From Populus alba (lineage: Eukaryota; Streptophyta; Magnoliopsida; Malpighiales; Salicaceae), in assembly GCF_005239225.2 (NCBI RefSeq), contig NC_133300.1, positions 19,829,584 to 19,893,583 on the forward strand: a stretch of DNA of 64,000 nt, written 5' to 3'. Positions 1 through 11,849 of the stretch are shown piece after piece. The position numbers were made by a program, and so were the translations under genes. Positions within the stretch are counted from its first letter, which is position 1; the number at the start of each line of letters is the position of its first letter. The notes beneath the pieces were generated by a model, which ran no database searches, was not told the DNA's origin, and saw nothing but the letters and a program-made list of their open reading frames with translations.

Positions 1-254
1 ACACTAAACATGGTAGATTGGAGCACTGTAATGATAGAGTTGACCTTGTCACAAAGACATGCAAAGACTATAAGGGGAGGGTGCGGTTGTCTTTTAATTG
101 AGATGCATTTGGTATTAAAATGATGATTTGGGAGAAAAACAGTCAGCGCAAATTTTGGTGAGGTATGGTGGGGATGCAGACACCTAGCGTTGGCGCCAAA
201 CCCTTGCACCTGGCTGTAGACCCAAACGAGCGGGTCTGCAGACCCACACACCTA
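1..254 (+). repeat. Left part of repeat X, cut at its junction with the CACTA element
   Basis: This stretch matches 16900-17141 closely: the same 'gattggagcactgtaatg' block, the same 'gcatttggtattaaaatgat' block, and the same GC-rich run of 'gcgggtctgc'/'gaccca' motifs. The match stops at about 254, where CACTA transposase coding sequence begins without a break. The continuation that X should have, as seen at 17150-18250, is found instead in inverted orientation at 13366 and below. I do not recognise X as a named family. It has no coding capacity that I can support, and ORFs across it are chance. Confidence 0.75.
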
Positions 255-3194
255 CTGCAGAGATTATTCATGTCACCAAGGACTACTGAGCACATGACAT
301 GGCACCAAACATATGATGCGGTTGATGGTGTGATGGTGCATCCTTCTGATGGCGAAGCGTGGAAACGCTTTAACAGTGTGCATCCTGACTTTTCAGCTGA
401 ATTAAGGAATGTCCGTCTTGGGTTATGTACAGACGGATTCAACCCATTTGGGTCATTTATTGCTCCCTATTCTTGTTGGCCGGTCATACTCACAGTTTAT
501 AACTTGCTACCGAGAATGTGTATGAGGCCGGAGTTCATGTTTTTATCTACTGTCATACCCGGTCCAAGCAGCCCGGGGCGGAATATAGATGTTTGTCTTC
601 GACCGTTGATTGATGAGCTGGCGCAGTTGTGGTCTTTTAGAGCTTTGACTTATGATATATCGAGGAAACAAAATTTCCTTATGAGGGCGGTTTTGATGTG
701 GAATATCAATGATTTTTCAGCTTATGAAATGCTTTCTGGTTGGAGCACACATGGGAAACTCGCATGTCCATACTGCATGGAAAACAACAAGGCATTCACG
801 CTAGCAAACGGAGGTAAAGCTTCTTTTTTTTTTACTGTCACCGTCGCTTCTTGCCACTTAATCACAGGTTCACAAAGAACATAAAAGATTTCTTTGTTGG
901 CAGAGTTGAAAAAGATGTTGCATCCCCGCGTCTTTCTGGTGAAGAATTGCATCATGTTGTATCAAAGTACGGTGACATTGTGTTTGGCCTTCAATCAGGT
1001 AAGCAAAAGTTTCCTGATTTTGGTTTGATTTATAATTGGGTAAAGCAAAGTATCTTTTGGGAGCTTCCTTATTGAAAGACCAATCTTCTCCGCCATAACC
1101 TTGACGTCATGCACATAAAAAAGAACGTGTTTGAGAATATTTTCAACAACGTCATGGATGTGAAGGGGAAGACAAAGGACAACATCAAGGTTATAATGGA
1201 TATAGCTTTATACTGTAACCGTAAAAATATGGAGTTGGTTTATGAGGAGTCACGGGTCGCAAAACCAAGGGCAAGCTTCGTGTTAGAGAAAAACGCACAA
1301 CTGCTAGTCTACAAATGGCTTAAGAGTCTGCGTTTTCTGGATGGACATTCATCGAACATATCAAGGCTTGTTAACATAGAGGACTACATATTGTATGGAA
1401 TGAAGAGTCATGACTGCCACGTGTTTATGCAAACACTCATCCCATTAGCTTTTCGTGATTTGTTGCCAAAGGGAATATGGGATGCACTGACAAAGATCAG
1501 TCATTTCTTCAGATATATCTGCTCCAGCAAGTTGAATGGTGAGCACATTGAGAGGCTTAAAACGAATATCATCGAGACACTATGAAAACTTGAGATGATA
1601 TTCCCTCCTTCATTTTTTGACTCAATGGAGCATCTCCCTATACATCTATCGTTCGAGGCAAAAGCTGGAGGACTGGTCCAGTATAGATGGATGTACCCAT
1701 TCGAACGGTTAGATATTACAATTGCAATGGAATTCATATCTAAAAGTATTTTATATGTTTTTCTTAATTGGAAATACTTGAATTGTAATTCAATGCAGGT
1801 ACTTGTTTAATCTAAAGAAAAAAGTTAAGAACAAGGAGCATGTAGAGGCTTCGATATCTGAGGCCTATATTGTTGAAGAGATCTCAACATTTATCTCGTA
1901 CTATTTCGAACCTCATCTGAGAACAAAAATCAATCGCGTTCCACGACATGATGATGGCGGTGAAGTGCCTTCCAGTGGGAACTTGTCAATATTCTCCAAT
2001 ACTAGATGACCCACACCTAAAAATGTCGTAAGAGGAAGATATTTATCGGAAATAGAATTCAAACAAGCACACAACTATGTTCTATTTAAATGTGATGAGC
2101 TGAGACCATTTATTCAGTAAGTTTATATATGTGCAATACAAATTAAACTTTGTCAGTAATATACTGCTAATTATATATTGTGAAATCATACACTCATTAT
2201 CACTTGCAGGCAACATCAACAATATTTGCTCTCCAATAACTCGCAGTTGACCGACTACTAGATCTTTCAATTACAAGATGAACAATTTGCCACATGGTTC
2301 AGAACACATGTAAGCACTATCACAAACTCATTCTAACTTGCAAAATTATTATACGTATGCATGTCATTACGAGATTCTCGTTCATTTACCGTTTATTGAT
2401 GTACATTACATGTATACAAGGTTTATCAAATGGGAAGGAGTGCGTCTAAGTCATTGTCTTCACTAAGCCTCGGGCCTGAAAGAAAAGTTAAGTGATACAA
2501 CGGGTATTTTGTCAATGGATATGTTTTCCATACTGAACAATACGGGGAAAGAAGAAAGACATACAACTACGGTGTTTGTGTTAAAGGATCCACAAGTAGT
2601 GAGTTAGAAGTTGACTACTATGGTAGATTAGAAGAGGTCGTCGAACTACAATATCATAGCGAGCAGAATATAGTGTTTTTATTCAAATGCTATTGGTATG
2701 ACACGACGGACAGAGGAATCAGAGTTGATACGCACCATGGTCTGGTCAAAATCAACTCAAAAGCTAGACTCCGCAACATAAATGATGTCTTTGTTTTTGC
2801 AAAGCAATGTCAACAAGTTTATTACACATACGCCCCTTCATTTAGAAAGGATCGATCAAGAGTTGATTGGTTGTCTGTTTTAAAAACGAAACCACGGGGT
2901 CGTGTCGAGGTTGTTCAGGATGAGAACGAAGACACAAGTGTGCGGGATGAAGTCTTTCAAGTTAGTGAGTTGGTTGAATCATATCGAGTTTCTCCTTCGA
3001 TTGAATTGGAAGAAAATTCAAATTTTCGTGTTTCCGATGATAGTCTTGTTGATGTTGACGTAGAGGAGTTGAACGTTGTTTTAAGCTCTAGCGAACAAGG
3101 AAATGTCGATGAAGAAGATGATATCCATATTGAAGATTGCGATGAAGGTGATGACTATTCAATTGATGACAAAGAAGAAGATAATTCTGACTAA
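255..3194 (+). pseudogene. CACTA (En/Spm) transposase, C-terminal two thirds, degraded
   Basis: This is the catalytic part of a plant CACTA TNPD-type transposase, the nuclear enzyme that binds element ends and excises them. The reading frame opens mid-protein at 255 (LLQRLFMSP). It continues through the Transposase_21 region (YSCWPVILTVYNLLP near 466; VIPGPSSPGRNIDV near 555), the DUF4218 region (KGIWDALTKISHFFR near 1475; FFDSMEHLPIHL near 1616) and a DUF4216-like region (FKCYWYDTTDRGIRVD near 2683), and ends in an acidic tail at 3194. Introns fit at about 1715-1798, 2119-2209 and 2311-2420. It is broken by a frameshift in the T run at 823-832 and by in-frame stops at 1072-1074 (probably TGG to TGA), 1583-1585, 2007-2009 and others. 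Its N-terminal third is on the - strand at 13367-14203. Confidence 0.9.
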
Positions 3195-5040
3195 CTATCA
3201 AAACGAAGACCTATGTAAAACTCTTTCCTTCATGTAATTTACATTATGGATGATATATTTTGAAACATGAAATATATATTTATTGTTTAAGCATTGTTGC
3301 TATTGTTCTGGTGCGATGGACAGTTTAACATTGAATTTTTTGCAGGAAGGTAAATAGAAAATATAAACATAACATCTCTTATACATTGAAAAATCACCGA
3401 CGTCCATACCGACGGACCGACGTCCGTCGGCAACTCACAGAGAGTTCGAAAATAATTACAACAAAATACCACAAGCACCGACGTCCATACCGACGTCCGT
3501 CGACATCTCACAGAGAGTTCGAAAATAATTACACTAAAATGCCAAAATCACTGACATCCATACCGACGTCTGTCGGCATCTCACAAAGAGTTCGAAAATA
3601 ATTACACCAAAATGCAACAATCACCGACGTCCATACCGATGTATTTATCAACGTTAATACCGACGGAATTATTCCATTGGTATATTGTCGGTGGCTAAAT
3701 TTTACCGACAAAAATACCGATGGAATGTGCGAATTCCAAAGGGCGTGAATTCAATGCACCGCTGACCGTGTCAGATTACCAACAGAATCACCAATGGACC
3801 GTGAAAAATATGGAGGGTAATTAAAAAATTCGATGCGAAATTTAAAAATTACCGACGAATTTTTAGCCAGTTACCGACGGATTTAATTTAAATAATATTA
3901 ATTTTATATTGCCGTCGGTGAATCCGTCGGTAAAACTGCACTATAAGTTCTTGCATCCGCCCCTTCAGTTCATTTTTTCTTCTCCTCCGTTTCTCACCCA
4001 ATATTCTTCAAGTTTTCGATTTTTTTCCTCTCAAATCTTCGAGCTTTGTTGAATCTCTAGCAAGCTTGGTTGTGAATCTTCATCATATTAAAGGGTATGT
4101 ATTTTTTTCTATTTCATTTCATTTTATTTATTGTTATTTTTATGCTTTTTATGTTTTTTGTTTTGTTGAATTTTTTTGTAATGTAGATAAATTTTTTGTT
4201 TCAACACATTATTAAGGTATGCATATTTCTTCCCTAAAGTCTATAGTTTTTTTTTAATTTTTTTAATATTTTTTATTGTTATATTGGCTTAATTGTTATT
4301 AGTTAATTTATTGAATATTTGTTGTTAATGTTGAATTTACCTTAGAATTAGTAATTGCATATGTTCGAATAATTAGTAATTTAACTCTATTGTTGCATGA
4401 TTTGTGTTTAATTATTTTCATTGTTTTTAATTGTTAGTTTATAATTTTTCTTTAATTTATTGAATATATTTTATTGTTGTATTGGTATAATTATTTAATA
4501 ATTTGTTGAATTAATATTGTTAATGTTGAATTTACCATAGAATTAGTAATTGAATATGTTGGAAGAATTATTAATTTTATTCTATTATTGCATGATTTGT
4601 GTTTAATTGTTTCTATTTATTTTGAATTTATTGTTTTGTTGTATTGGCATAATTATTTAATAATTTGTTAAATTAATATTGTTACTGTTTAATTTACCAT
4701 AGAATTAGTAATTGAATATGTTGGAAGAATTATTAATTTTATTCTATTATTGCATGATTTGTGTTTAATTGTTTCTATTTATTTTGAATTTATTGTTTTG
4801 TTGTATTGGCATAATTATTGAATAATTTGTTGAATTGTAATTGTTAATGTTGAATTTACCTTAGGATTAGTAATTGAATATGTTGGAATAATTAGTATAG
4901 ATTGGGTGAATTGATTGTGGCTATTGTTAATATTTGCAGGTTTGTGGATTTGGATAGTATCCCAGTATAGGGGAGGTGCTGCCGAATTTTTTTTAACATT
5001 TGAATTTGATTATATAATTATTTATATAAAATTGGTTAGA
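3195..5040 (+). mobile_element. CACTA internal spacer with a GACGTCCATACCGACG repeat block and AT-rich repeats
   Basis: There is no gene here. Positions 3398-3950 carry many copies of a motif around 'accgacgtccataccgacg' with roughly 75-base spacing. This is the same type of motif as the subterminal repeats at 6880-7350 and 14870-15290. A possible promoter of the second element gene, 'cactataagttctt', lies at about 3940, followed by a pyrimidine-rich leader. From 4100 to 4900 the DNA is very AT-rich and contains three imperfect direct copies of a block with 'gaattagtaattgaatatgtt' spaced by roughly 170-190 bases. It is probably the leader intron of the next gene, because a 'ttgcag' acceptor is at about 4940. 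Confidence 0.6.
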
Positions 5041-5048
5041 TACACAGA

Positions 5049-6655
5049 ATGAAAACCAGAGCTTCACGTCAGGCAGCATCAAGTTCGTCTAGCAGCGAGG
5101 AAGATATTTCCTTAGGTGCCTCTCAAGAAGAGGCACCTACACCACATGTGCCGTCAACTGATGCTGCCTTTTCCAGCGCTGTTTCACATCGCAGAAGCGG
5201 CATTCCTTCGCAGCAGAATCAATTTACCCGCCGCCCGAGTAATATCATCGGCGTTTAAAGCGTCGATGGAGATTCCATTGTTTCAATGGAGTCAGATATC
5301 CAGGCATCCTGAATGGATGCCTCAAATCAATGCATGGTTTTCCAGATTTGAGGTTTGTGTTAATATATAATTTTCAGCTTATTTCTAATAAATTCTTAAT
5401 ATAATTGTAAATAAATTATTAACATTTTTAAAAATTATTTTTTATACACAGAATCGATTCTGCTAGAATGAGGAACATAACACTGTTATGAGGAGGGTGT
5501 GGGAAAATCACGCGGCAACTAGGTAACATCGAAAACAATACAACTTTTTTTTTACAAAAAAAATTATGTTTCGAAATGTAATTTTTGCTTGCGTGAAGTA
5601 GGTTGCGTGATTTTTGATACGAAGCCCAAAAAAGGCCAAAACAACTACGAGGGATAAGGGGTTCCAAGGCTGGAACGATGTTGCGGTTTGGAGGGATTTC
5701 AAACCGATATACATCCCGGAGGATATATGGCCGCAGTATCTTCAGCACATGATGTCTAAGCGGTTCACACGATGCTCACAGTCCGGTGCTGGCAACCGGA
5801 ATCAGCCAATTCATGGCTCCATCACAACACACACTAGCAGCACCGTTATGTTTGCTGCACATTCAAAGCGGATTAATTTAAATGAAATATATCATTCGAT
5901 TAATTTGTTGTTAATAATTTTTTTTCATTATAGGCTACATCTCTTGGACGTGAGCCGAGCCCTATAGAGCTGTTTGTGGAGACGCACGTGCGGAGTCAAG
6001 ACCGCCAAAAGGGGGTGCAACAGTTCGTTAACAGCCGTGCTCAACATTTGGTGGTATGTTTGTTCAACCATTTTATTTTGTAAGTTATTATTATGTTTAT
6101 TAAATTGAATATGACGATTACTTTTTTTATTTTCAGGATACCTTTAATAATCGGTTGAGGGAGAGATACGGGGACGATCCTTTGACTCATCCGGAATTCG
6201 ATCCGAATTTGTGGATGGAGGCTGGATCGTCAGGTGGACCCGATAAAAATCGGGTTTACGGGCTCTCCAACACTACGGCCGAGAACTTGCGGTCGGCCCG
6301 TAGTGCTTCAACTATTGGGAGCTCCCAATCAGTACCGAGCTCCCAATCTAAGGAGTTTGTGGCCTTGCAGCAACACACGGCTCTGCTCATCGAAAAGTAC
6401 GACCACCTATCCGAGGCATACACACAACTCGTAGAACAACAAAGAGTGGCGTCCGAACAACAAAGAGCGAAGTCTGAACAACAAAGAGCGGAGTCTGAAT
6501 GACAAAGAGCGGAGACTGAACGACAAAGAGTGGCCTATGAAGAGCTTCATCAAATGGTCATTAACATGGCACAAGGTGGAACATGTGCACCAAATCCTTT
6601 TTGGTCACATAACAGCCAACCTCCTCCTCCTCCTCCTCCAAGACCTTTATATTAA
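5049..6655 (+). pseudogene. Second CACTA gene, Transposase_24 (Ptta/En/Spm) type, degraded
   Basis: This is the accessory DNA-binding-type protein that plant CACTA elements encode beside the transposase. Visible pieces in order are: a serine-rich start (MKTRASRQAASSSSSSEED) at 5049; FQWSQISRHPEWMPQINAWF at 5280-5345; VWENHAATR near 5490; IPEDIWPQYLQHMMSKRF at 5710-5765; and, after an intron, SPIELFVETHVRSQDR near 5955. The last exon starts near 6138 and carries RERYGDDPLTHPEFDPNLW. The C-terminus holds a coiled-coil with short EQQRA repeats and ends PPPPPPPRPLY just before 6655. Breaks are a frameshift near 5230 and a TGA at 6500-6502 inside the repeats (CGA to TGA). The family call rests on the conserved 'DP.W' and PIELF motifs remembered from Transposase_24 proteins. 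Confidence 0.75.
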
Positions 6656-7369
6656 TTTTTAATAAACATTATTTACATTTAAAATTTCATTTATTTTTTT
6701 TTGACACATTCATTTTGTAATGAATATTATTTATCTTTTATTTTTTTTGTTTTTGATGCTTAATATAAATTTTATTTGCATAATTGGTTTTTATTACCAT
6801 TAATTTATATCATTTTTATATTATGTATTCAAAATAATTAAAAAAAAATAAAAAAAACATTACAGAGGGATTTACCGACGGAATTAATCCATCGGCATTA
6901 GACAGTAGCCGAGACCATAACCGATAAATTTCCAGACGGATAAATTCGGTCGGTATATTTTTTACTCACCAACAGATATACCAACGGACTTATTCCGTCG
7001 GTGTTTTATCTTACCGATGAATTTACGGACGGATATATTCAGTCGGTATTTCAAAATTCACCGACCACTTTACCGACGACCAGTAACCGTCGGTGACTTG
7101 TGATACCACCGACGGATTAAAATCCGTCGGTATTTTTCAAGCGGGAAACCTCTTTTTTTTTTGCGCGCAAAGTCTGTCTGTAAAACCGTTGGTAAATGTT
7201 TTTTTTTGTTTTTCCGACTGATATAGCTACGGAATGTGAAATCACCGATAAAAGGTTACCCAACGGACGTATTCCATCAGCAATTTAGTCGGTAAATAGT
7301 TTACCGACGAACTCCTAATCACACACCAACGGAATATTTCCGTTGGTAAAACTGTGAATTCTTGTGGTG
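6656..7369 (+). mobile_element. CACTA 3' subterminal region and terminal inverted repeat
   Basis: After an AT-rich tail, 6870-7350 is packed with both orientations of 'accgacggaatt'/'ccgtcggta', the usual transposase-binding subterminal repeats of CACTA elements. The element ends at 7369. Read inward from the end, the last 16 bases are CACCACAAGAATTCAC, related to the CACTA consensus start but with CACCA in place of CACTA. The flanking triplet ATC (7370-7372) matches the inverted triplet GAT beside the other element end at 15304-15306, which fits a 3-bp CACTA target duplication. Confidence 0.85.
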
Positions 7370-8093
7370 ATCTCTTGGGTCTTGTGTCAGGATCCAAAAC
7401 TATTGAGTCCTATTTCAGAACTCAATGCTCTTGGGTCTAGCGTCAGGACATATGGCTAATGGGTTCTGTGTCAACACCCAAGGTTCTTGAGTTTTTAGGT
7501 TTTTAAATATAATTATTTGTATTATAAATATTATTATTTTTATTATAATTAAAAGTATTAATATCAAAAATATTATTATTTGTATTATAAATATTATTAT
7601 TTTTATTATAATTAAAAATATTAATATTAAAAATAATATTATTTGTGTTATAAATATTATTATTTTTTAATAAATAATAATCCATTTTAGATTTCCACTA
7701 ATTTATCTTCCACGAGTGGATAAAAGTTTTTTTTACATAAAGAATAAATATTAGTTATCTACTTATACTTTGTCATGGAAATAAAATATAAATATACAGA
7801 TTTTCTCAATATATTTTTACATTAAAAAATTTATAATAGTAGATAAAAAGGCTGATATGTATTTAATTAGATAATTTGATAATCCACGTTTATTATCATT
7901 AACCTTCATTTTTACTCCTTATTGATGGAAAAAAAAACTGTTGCTGAAGTTTATATATAGTTTAATATCATTTTTAACATTTGGTATCATCATGTCCCAA
8001 AATAATAAGAAAATCAAACCCTAAGGGGTAATTTATTATTAAGTTTAGAAAAATAAAAACATACATATAATATTGGCAGCACTCTTGACAATT
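7370..8093. repeat. AT-rich repeat with CCCAAGAACCTTGGG-type palindromes (CACTA flank B)
   Basis: There is no gene here. 7370-7500 contains 'cttgggtc'/'acccaag' words. 7500-7680 is a low-complexity block of 'ataaatattattattttt' units. 7680-8090 is AT-rich DNA that continues to the P450 stop codon. The whole stretch is the reverse complement of 39900-40630, downstream of P450 copy C, so it is part of the duplicated P450 unit. Short ORFs inside it are products of the AT repeats. Confidence 0.75.
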
Positions 8094-10044
8094 TTATTTT
8101 TTTTGATCACTTAAAGAGAGAAGCATGTCTAGAATCGGGCGAGCTCTATACATGAGCTCTAAGGGCTCAACTTTTGACATGGTCAGCGCTGTCTTCTCTG
8201 CCATGTCAATCTTGCTTTCACCAACCCTATCCCACTCAAAGCACTGTATCAACGATCCCAAAGTTAAGATCATTACTCTTTTTGCTAGGCCATCTCCAGG
8301 ACAAGCTCTCCTTCCCATCCCGAAGGGGATGAACTTGCATGCATCAACTCTGCCTGCAGATTCAAATCTCTCAGGCTTGAAACTCGTGGGCTCATCCCAC
8401 AGTGTAGGGTCTCTATGGAGAGACCATGCGTTTACAAATAATATGGTCCCAGCTGGGACATGGTATCCTCCAATGGTACAGTCGGAGGATGGCATGTGAG
8501 GTGGTATAAGCGGTTGCACAGGACATAAACGCAGATTCTCGGAGATGATGCTCTGAAGGTAATGTAGTTTCGCAAAATCTGACTCTTCTATCAAGCGGTC
8601 TCCAACTTGAGCGTCCACTTCTGCTTTAGCTTTCTCTAACACGTCTGGATGGTTGAGTAGATTGGCTAATGTCCATTCCATTGCTATAGCAGAAGTCTCT
8701 GTTCCCCCAAGAAACAACTCCTGCACAAAATACTTATTGAATTATACCTACCACGCTTGTTAAACTCAAGCCAGCTCCGACCCAAAAGCAAAGATGAGAA
8801 GGGTCTACCCGAATGACTTGACAGGTTGATACACAACCCAGAGCCCCGGATTTTAACTTGGGTTAGGTCAGGTTGAGAAAAAAACTTGATGAACTGACAT
8901 AGCTATGTTTAATGAATTTGATGAAGCGGTGGAGAGAAAAACAGGTGGCCTTAGGCATCATTTGTGGTTTTGTTTCCCTTTTTCGTGAATGAAACTCTAA
9001 GAAATTGAAAGGGGAGAAGATACCAAAAGATCAAACCGTAAGAAAAATTGAGTGAATCAAAACAAAAACATCATTTTTCCTTAACAAGTTAAATGATTGA
9101 ATCAACATAAAAAGGGTTAGGTTTGACTAACCAGAACTTGGCCTTTGATTATGTCATCAGTGTAGTATTCAGGCTGTTCTTCTTGCAAAGCGAGAAACCG
9201 GTTTATCATAGTGTTTCTGTCCCTGTCATCTCGATGCTCATCAACCAGTCCTTGTAAGAACACATCCATCTTCTTACTTAGTCTATCCAACTTCTTCAAG
9301 TGGCCTGTAATATCAACCCACTGCAATATTGGAATCAGATCCCCCACATTTATCGTAATGTATGGCAAAAACTCTTCCAAGATCTCCCTAAAAATCCTGG
9401 CCTCTTCAGTTTCCCTAACATCTACGCCATAATACCTCTTTCCTGCAACCATTCTCATCATAATATTACTCGTTAGGTCCAAGAGCATGGATCTCAACTC
9501 CACCTTAGCATAGTTACCATGCTTGGAAACACTGTGAAGTCTACGCAGTAAGACCATGACTTCCTCTCTTCGGATGCTAAAATAACGAAGTGAGGCGTGG
9601 AGAGGAGAAGATTTCAAGAGCGCTTATGCGGCGAAGGTTGCGCCAATGGTCGCCGTATTCGACTGAGCCCATGGTGGTGTTGTTGTAGTTTAAGTACTTG
9701 CTAATCAAAAAGGGAGGACGGTTGGCCAACACAATATCGTTCTTGGTGAAACATTCTTCCACAGCCGATGGTGAAGATATGACAACGGCAAGGCGGGATC
9801 CGAGTTTTAGAGAGAATATGGGACCGTGTTTTTCTGAGAGGGAGTGGAGTGTTCGATGGATAGGTTGTTTGAGGAGATGGAGATGGCCTACAATTGGAAG
9901 AGCAAAAGGGCTTGGTGGGAGATTACTGATCTTGCCTTGCTTTCTTTTCTGGAGCAAGAACTTGGTTGAAAGAGCAAGAAACACAAAGCATGGAAGAAGA
10001 AGAGAGTAGCAAAGGCGTTGCAAGGTACTGTAGTCTTCTTCCAT
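8094..10044 (-). CDS. Cytochrome P450, CYP81-like (copy A), two exons, one frameshift
   Basis: This is a membrane-anchored endoplasmic-reticulum haem monooxygenase. The CYP81 family oxidises phenylpropanoid, isoflavonoid or indolic compounds, but the substrate here is unknown. Exon 1 is 10044-9132 and exon 2 is 8720-8094. The intron is 9131-8721 (donor GTTAGT, acceptor GTGCAG). Joined, they give about 512 residues, a normal length. Visible are an N-terminal hydrophobic anchor, the hinge [18 protein letters not shown], the I-helix [11 protein letters not shown], ExxR as ENLR, FKPERF, and the haem loop [14 protein letters not shown] chose the start at 10044 (MEEDYSTL) over the upstream in-frame ATG at 10080 because it fits the family. 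One extra T (A run 9579-9582 on +) shifts the frame after SSPRLTSL. It could be real or a homopolymer error. Three broken relatives lie at 18.6-19.7, 32.8-39.9 and 45.4 kb. Confidence 0.85.
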
Positions 10045-10098
10045 GCTTAACTTGCTTGATTGTAAGCTTTGGAAACTCAAGGTCCACTTACTAATATT

Positions 10099-10252
10099 CT
10101 TGGGTTCCTCATTTCAACTCATGTATCAATATATAAACTCTAGTATTCTTTTTATTATTTTTTAATAGCATTTTTAAATCCTTTTGTGTTGTTTTCAACA
10201 GCGTTACTTAGAGTTTATATATTGATAAATGAGTTGGCATGAGGAACCCAAG
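10099..10252. mobile_element. Hairpin MITE-like element in the P450 promoter
   Basis: This is an almost perfect inverted repeat. It starts CTTGGGTTCCTCAT and ends ATGAGGAACCCAAG, with arms of about 46 bases around a 60-base AT-rich loop. It sits 55 bases upstream of the P450 copy A start. A relative lacking one arm is at 18640-18745, at the same place relative to P450 copy B, so the insertion predates that duplication. No clear target-site duplication is visible. A simple local inverted duplication is the alternative. Confidence 0.65.
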
Positions 10253-10733
10253 ATCTCGGATCTTCAGCTGAGTAGGTTTTGATGTTGACTTTACACATTT
10301 CATATGGTTTTTTTACAAAGAAATATCAATATCTGTACTAATTATTGTTATTTCCTTCGTGATGGAAAAATAAAAATCTTTGCAAAAAACTTATTAAAAC
10401 ACCAAATGCCAAGTTTTCTACAGTCCAATAAATAATTATTTTTAATCAAATTGCAATATTCTTTTGTCAATGATTAATAACTTATTCAATAAAACGGGAG
10501 AATAAATTGAATATTTTTAGTTGTCCATGATTTGAGATTAGTTTCTTTGTATCACACCAGTTGTTTAATCAACAATATCCCATTTACATCCTTACAATCA
10601 ACACGGATTGCGTTACACAATGGGTTATATTTTTTTTAAAAAAGTTTATGTTACAAGAAAGCCTTTTAGTTTATGTTACAAGAAAGCTTTTTAGTGGCTA
10701 ATGGGTTTATCCTGATCCTCCCAATTGGCTTGT
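10253..10733. other. Gene-free AT-rich stretch with small tandem duplications
   Basis: No gene or known element was seen. Two short direct duplications occur: 'agtttatgttacaagaaagc' twice within 10640-10690, and 'ttagtggctaatgggt' at about 10691 and again at 10733, the latter exactly at the broken edge of the neighbouring Copia fragment. The second repeat may mark the deletion that truncated that element. Confidence 0.5.
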
Positions 10734-11588
10734 TTAGTGGCTAATGGGTGTGGGCAGCAAAGGAGCATGTATGGAAATAGAAGATTTGTGAATAAATTCA
10801 TGTGTGAGGAGATGGCTGTGAAGATCTGCATATGATAAAGGTTCAGCCTTGGTAATAAGACTGGTAACTAAGTCTTTAAACTCTCCCCGAAGATCACGAA
10901 ACACATATAAATTGAAATCTTCAAGTGAAACTGGCCGACCAGCAGCGGCCAATTCATCAAATAAGGCCTTCGCTTTTTGCATAAATTGAGTTACTGATTC
11001 ATCACCCTGTCGAAGATCCTGAAGAGAGCCGTGAAGTTGCATAATACGAGAGTTGGAGGTGGAAGCGAGAGCTCACTCAAGAGTGCCCCAAGCTGAAGAA
11101 GAACTTTGACAACCAACAACAAGATGCAAAACTTCCATAGATAGGGAGGAAAGAAGAGCACTTAAAATGAGTTGGTCCTGTTGTTTCCAGGTTTGAAAAA
11201 GGGGATTTACCTGAAGAGAGATACCATCATGGGCAAGAACATGTATTGATGGACATGTGTTGGAGCCATCAACAAAACCAAAAACTCCTTGGCCTAGGAG
11301 ATAAGGTAGCATTTGCATACGCCAATATAAATAATTGGTGTTTGTTAATTTGTGGGAGATGACTTGATGAGTGTGAGAAAGAGAGATAATGCTTGCGGCA
11401 GTAGAGGCAGCAAACGTGGGCTGCAAGAGGAGGCGTTCACCAGCCATGGCAGAGGAGAATCCAGGCGGTGACGTAGTAGAGGAAAGCAAAGGAGGCGCTG
11501 CAAGAGAAGAGGGTTGCACTGTCGGAGAAGAAGAAAGTTGGACTGCTGGTGCTGCAGAATTTGAAGATGTATGTGGTGGCTGTTCCAT
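10734..11588 (-). pseudogene. Copia gag remnant
   Basis: This is the N-terminal part of a Ty1/copia polyprotein. The start is at 11588 (MEQPPHTSS), followed by the gag motif LTNTNYLYWRMQMLPYLLGQ and, after an in-frame TGA at 11073-11075, KALFDELAAAGRPVSLEDFN and SYADLHSHLLTHEFIHKSS. The same words occur in the complete Copia element at 33202-34900, so the two belong to the same or a sister family. Everything downstream (protease, integrase, RT, RNase H and the 3' LTR) is missing, and the sequence stops at about 10734. Confidence 0.85.
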
Positions 11589-11661
11589 TGAAAAAAGGAG
11601 GTTGGGAGGCTATGAGAAAATTAGGTTTAATTTATTTTAGGGTTTTGTTGCTCTGATACCA

Positions 11662-11842
11662 AGTTGAGAATAATAGAATGTGTTGGGTTGTGCCTTAGCC
11701 AACCTTCCTATTTATATAGAGGCAGTAGAACACTGCAGTAACTGTAATGATTACAACATCCTATATTAGAATCCTATTCTGATAGATACATGAGTAACTG
11801 TAATGATTACAACATCCTATATTAGAATCCTATTCTATAATA
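11662..11842 (-). mobile_element. 5' LTR of the truncated Copia element
   Basis: Read on the - strand, the LTR starts TATTATAGAATAGG at 11842 and ends TTCTCAACT at 11662. The initiator-Met primer site TGGTATCAGAG follows at once (11661-11651). Start and end words match the LTR of the complete Copia element at 32999-33143, including the unusual TA...CT termini. It contains a tandem duplication of 'gtaactgtaatgattacaac'. No target duplication can be checked because the other end is lost. Confidence 0.8.
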
Positions 11843-11849
11843 GGTATAA

